A stretch of 35,710 bases of DNA from Oscillospiraceae bacterium (GTDB taxonomy: Bacteria > Bacillota > Clostridia > Oscillospirales > Oscillospiraceae): positions 1-35,710 of the forward strand of contig JAEETX010000021.1 of the NCBI GenBank assembly GCA_016286665.1, written 5' to 3'. Positions within the stretch are counted from its first letter, which is position 1, and each line of letters starts with the position of its first letter. Made by a program: the position numbers and the translations under genes. Shown in pieces: positions 34,743 to 35,710 of this stretch. Under the pieces are notes generated by a model. That model saw only the letters and a list, made by a program, of their open reading frames with translations, searched no databases and had not been told where the DNA came from.

Positions 34743-34805
34743 GAAAAAACCTCCCTCTCATGGTTGCTCCCGGAGGGCGGCCGCCGCTGGGAACCGCCGA
34801 TCCGT

Positions 34806-34850
34806 CCTCCGAGGCATGGATTCGCCTCGGAGGCGCTGGCCTCGGAGGCG
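34806..34850 (-). promoter_or_regulatory. Leader hairpin with two competing arms upstream of the SLH gene
   Basis: CCTCCGAGGC (34806-34815) pairs perfectly with GCCTCGGAGG (34824-34833). A second copy of GCCTCGGAGGCG lies at 34839-34850, an exact 12-nt direct repeat of 34824-34835, and can pair with the same arm. It would sit in the SLH gene leader if transcription starts upstream. No U-run is present, so a terminator is unlikely. The role is unknown. Confidence 0.4.
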
Positions 34851-34923
34851 CGAAGCTTCATTCGTAACTCCTAGAATGCCATATCCCGCGGAAAAATGCA
34901 AGTCTTCCGCTGATAATTCTATA

Positions 34924-34947
34924 ATGAATATTGATAACTGTATTCAT
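34924..34947. promoter_or_regulatory. AT-rich inverted repeat, possible operator
   Basis: ATGAATA (34924-34930) and TATTCAT (34941-34947) form a 7-bp inverted repeat with a 10-bp spacer, so the arm centres are 17 bp apart. It lies in the most AT-rich stretch (about 34900-34965) of the region upstream of the SLH gene, where a promoter would be expected. No convincing -35/-10 pair was found beside it. Confidence 0.35.
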
Positions 34948-35012
34948 AATTGTTTCGAAGTGAACGCCCTCCGTTCCCGCCGCGCGGATGACCTTCCCCT
35001 GGGGATCGGTGC

Positions 35013-35217
35013 GCGCGAGGGGCAGCAGGCGCGTCCCAGCGTTGGGGCCCTCGCGCCCGGAATGGGGACCCACCGCGGAGCGGTGGGCGTGCGGTGAAGG
35101 TGGCAGCCGCCGTCTCACGCAAGGCGGCTGACGGATGAGGGACACCCCCGCCGCAGCGCCGCTTCCCGCAGGAGCGAATGAGGGGCAAACCCGCCGCGGT
35201 GGACGGGTTTCCCCCTC
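35013..35217. other. Hairpin-rich non-coding region
   Basis: No credible gene lies between 34743 and 35322. Four perfect or nearly perfect hairpins follow each other: 35013-35021 with 35048-35056 (9 bp), 35069-35076 with 35080-35087 (8 bp), 35104-35111 with 35123-35130 (8 bp), and a two-part stem 35180-35185/35188-35193 with 35204-35209/35212-35217. Density and regular order suggest a structured RNA or a dispersed extragenic element. The part around 35104-35140 resembles intergenic repeats I recall from Oscillospiraceae genomes, which I cannot verify here. Confidence 0.5.
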
Positions 35218-35322
35218 TGTCGTTGTCCTGTCAAATGGCTGCATATCCTGCTGCCGTTTTCCTGCGGTCCGGGTTTCCCCGTGATGCCGCGATTTCAGCG
35301 AAGTCCGAAAGCAGACGCTTTC

Positions 35323-35709
35323 TCAGCCCCACTGGATGGTATAGCCGGGAAGAAGCTGCTCCACCAGCGCCGTCAGCTGATCCTTGAAGACGAACCTTCC
35401 CAGGATCGCCAGGATCACGGCCACCACGATGCCCGCGACGAGCAGGATCAGGTAGGCCCGCGCCAGATTGCGCCGGGCGATCTTGCGGCAGACGCCGCAG
35501 CTCCACAGGATCATGAGGACGAAGCCCACCACGGGGATGCTCATGAGGAACAGCTCCACGGCCATGCCCAGGGAGCTCATGGGCGCATATTTGCTCTTTT
35601 TATCCGGCCTGTCCGGATCGGGCGCGGCGGCGGGCCGGGCATAGGCTGCCGGGGCCGCCGGAGCTGCCGCGGGATAGGCTGCCGCGGCCTGGGGCGGGTA
35701 AGCGGGGGC
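35323..35709 (-). CDS. C-terminal part of a membrane protein with Ala/Pro-rich linker (partial)
   Basis: The frame stays open from the stop at 35323-35325 to the right edge, so the gene starts outside the window. At least 128 residues are visible. The first 43 are Ala/Pro/Tyr-rich (AYPPQAAAAYPAAAPAAPAAYARP), a flexible cytoplasmic linker. Then KKSKYAPMSSLGMAVELFLM leads into two membrane segments, with VCRKIARRNLARAY between them. An ATG at 35580 would give an 85-aa protein but would discard the in-frame linker, so I read it as internal. Such linker-plus-TM proteins often carry an N-terminal zinc ribbon, which is outside the view. A 6-bp hairpin (35307-35322) abuts the stop. Function unknown. 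Confidence 0.7.
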   Translation of the reverse strand, partial: APAYPPQAAAAYPAAAPAAPAAYARPAAAPDPDRPDKKSKYAPMSSLGMAVELFLMSIPVVGFVLMILWSCGVCRKIARRNLARAYLILLVAGIVVAVILAILGRFVFKDQLTALVEQLLPGYTIQWG

Positions 35710-35710
35710 C

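Noticed and set aside
34858..35244. A 128-codon minus-strand frame in the gap right of the SLH gene
   Set aside because: Arg/Pro-rich, passes through four hairpins, no ribosome binding site and no family likeness. Looks like a spurious frame across a structured repeat.

Overview
The window looks like chromosomal DNA from a GC-rich, endospore-forming Clostridia, most likely an Oscillospiraceae-type gut bacterium. The reasons are a full-length spoIVA, an AddAB recombination pair, a recJ-relA-dtd-MBL-hemZ block, an SLH-domain surface protein and Listeria-Bacteroides type repeats, all with GC-rich third codon positions. Taxonomy is inferred from gene content only. No phage, IS element, CRISPR array, tRNA or rRNA was seen.

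Layout. 1-277: the tail of an unknown + strand gene and two hairpins. 278-3730 (-): a large secreted metallophosphoesterase with a LysM wall anchor and a duplicated unknown module. 3731-4076: a divergent control region with a strong minus-strand sigma-A type promoter. 4077-6990 (+): spoIVA (TTG start, 491 aa) and an XRE regulator, the only complete + strand genes. 7043-15408 (-): a cytidylate-kinase-like gene with its own promoter, hemZ, an MBL hydrolase, dtd, relA, recJ and rpiB. 15792-25177 (-): addB, addA, a homocysteine S-methyltransferase family gene and a PMT-type glycosyltransferase with overlapping ends (8, 4 and 4 nt). 25302-29542 (-): moxR, DUF58, DUF4129 and a ROK kinase, with gaps or overlaps of 1-4 nt. 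29712-34742 (-): a 1,676-aa SLH/InlB-repeat surface protein. 34743-35322: a hairpin-rich non-coding stretch. 35323 to the right edge (-): the C-terminal part of a membrane protein that continues outside the window.

How the genes work together. spoIVA builds the base of the spore coat. relA (alarmone control), dtd (tRNA proofreading), recJ and addAB (DNA end processing) and hemZ (heme) are housekeeping. moxR-DUF58-DUF4129 is a known envelope-associated trio whose exact role is not settled. The two giant secreted proteins, the PMT enzyme and the SLH protein all point to the cell surface.

The most unusual signal is non-coding. A modular repeat of about 170-200 nt occurs three times (5553-5724 +, 9889-10059 -, 15455-15654 -, the last joined to a second unit at 15655-15788). 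Each occurrence lies in a gap between two co-directional genes and begins 0-3 nt after the stop codon of the upstream gene, always in the same orientation relative to that gene. The copies share short conserved blocks separated by hairpins whose arms differ in sequence yet still pair. That suggests selection on RNA structure, or spread of a structured extragenic element. A second hairpin-rich region (35013-35217) may be a different element of the same kind.
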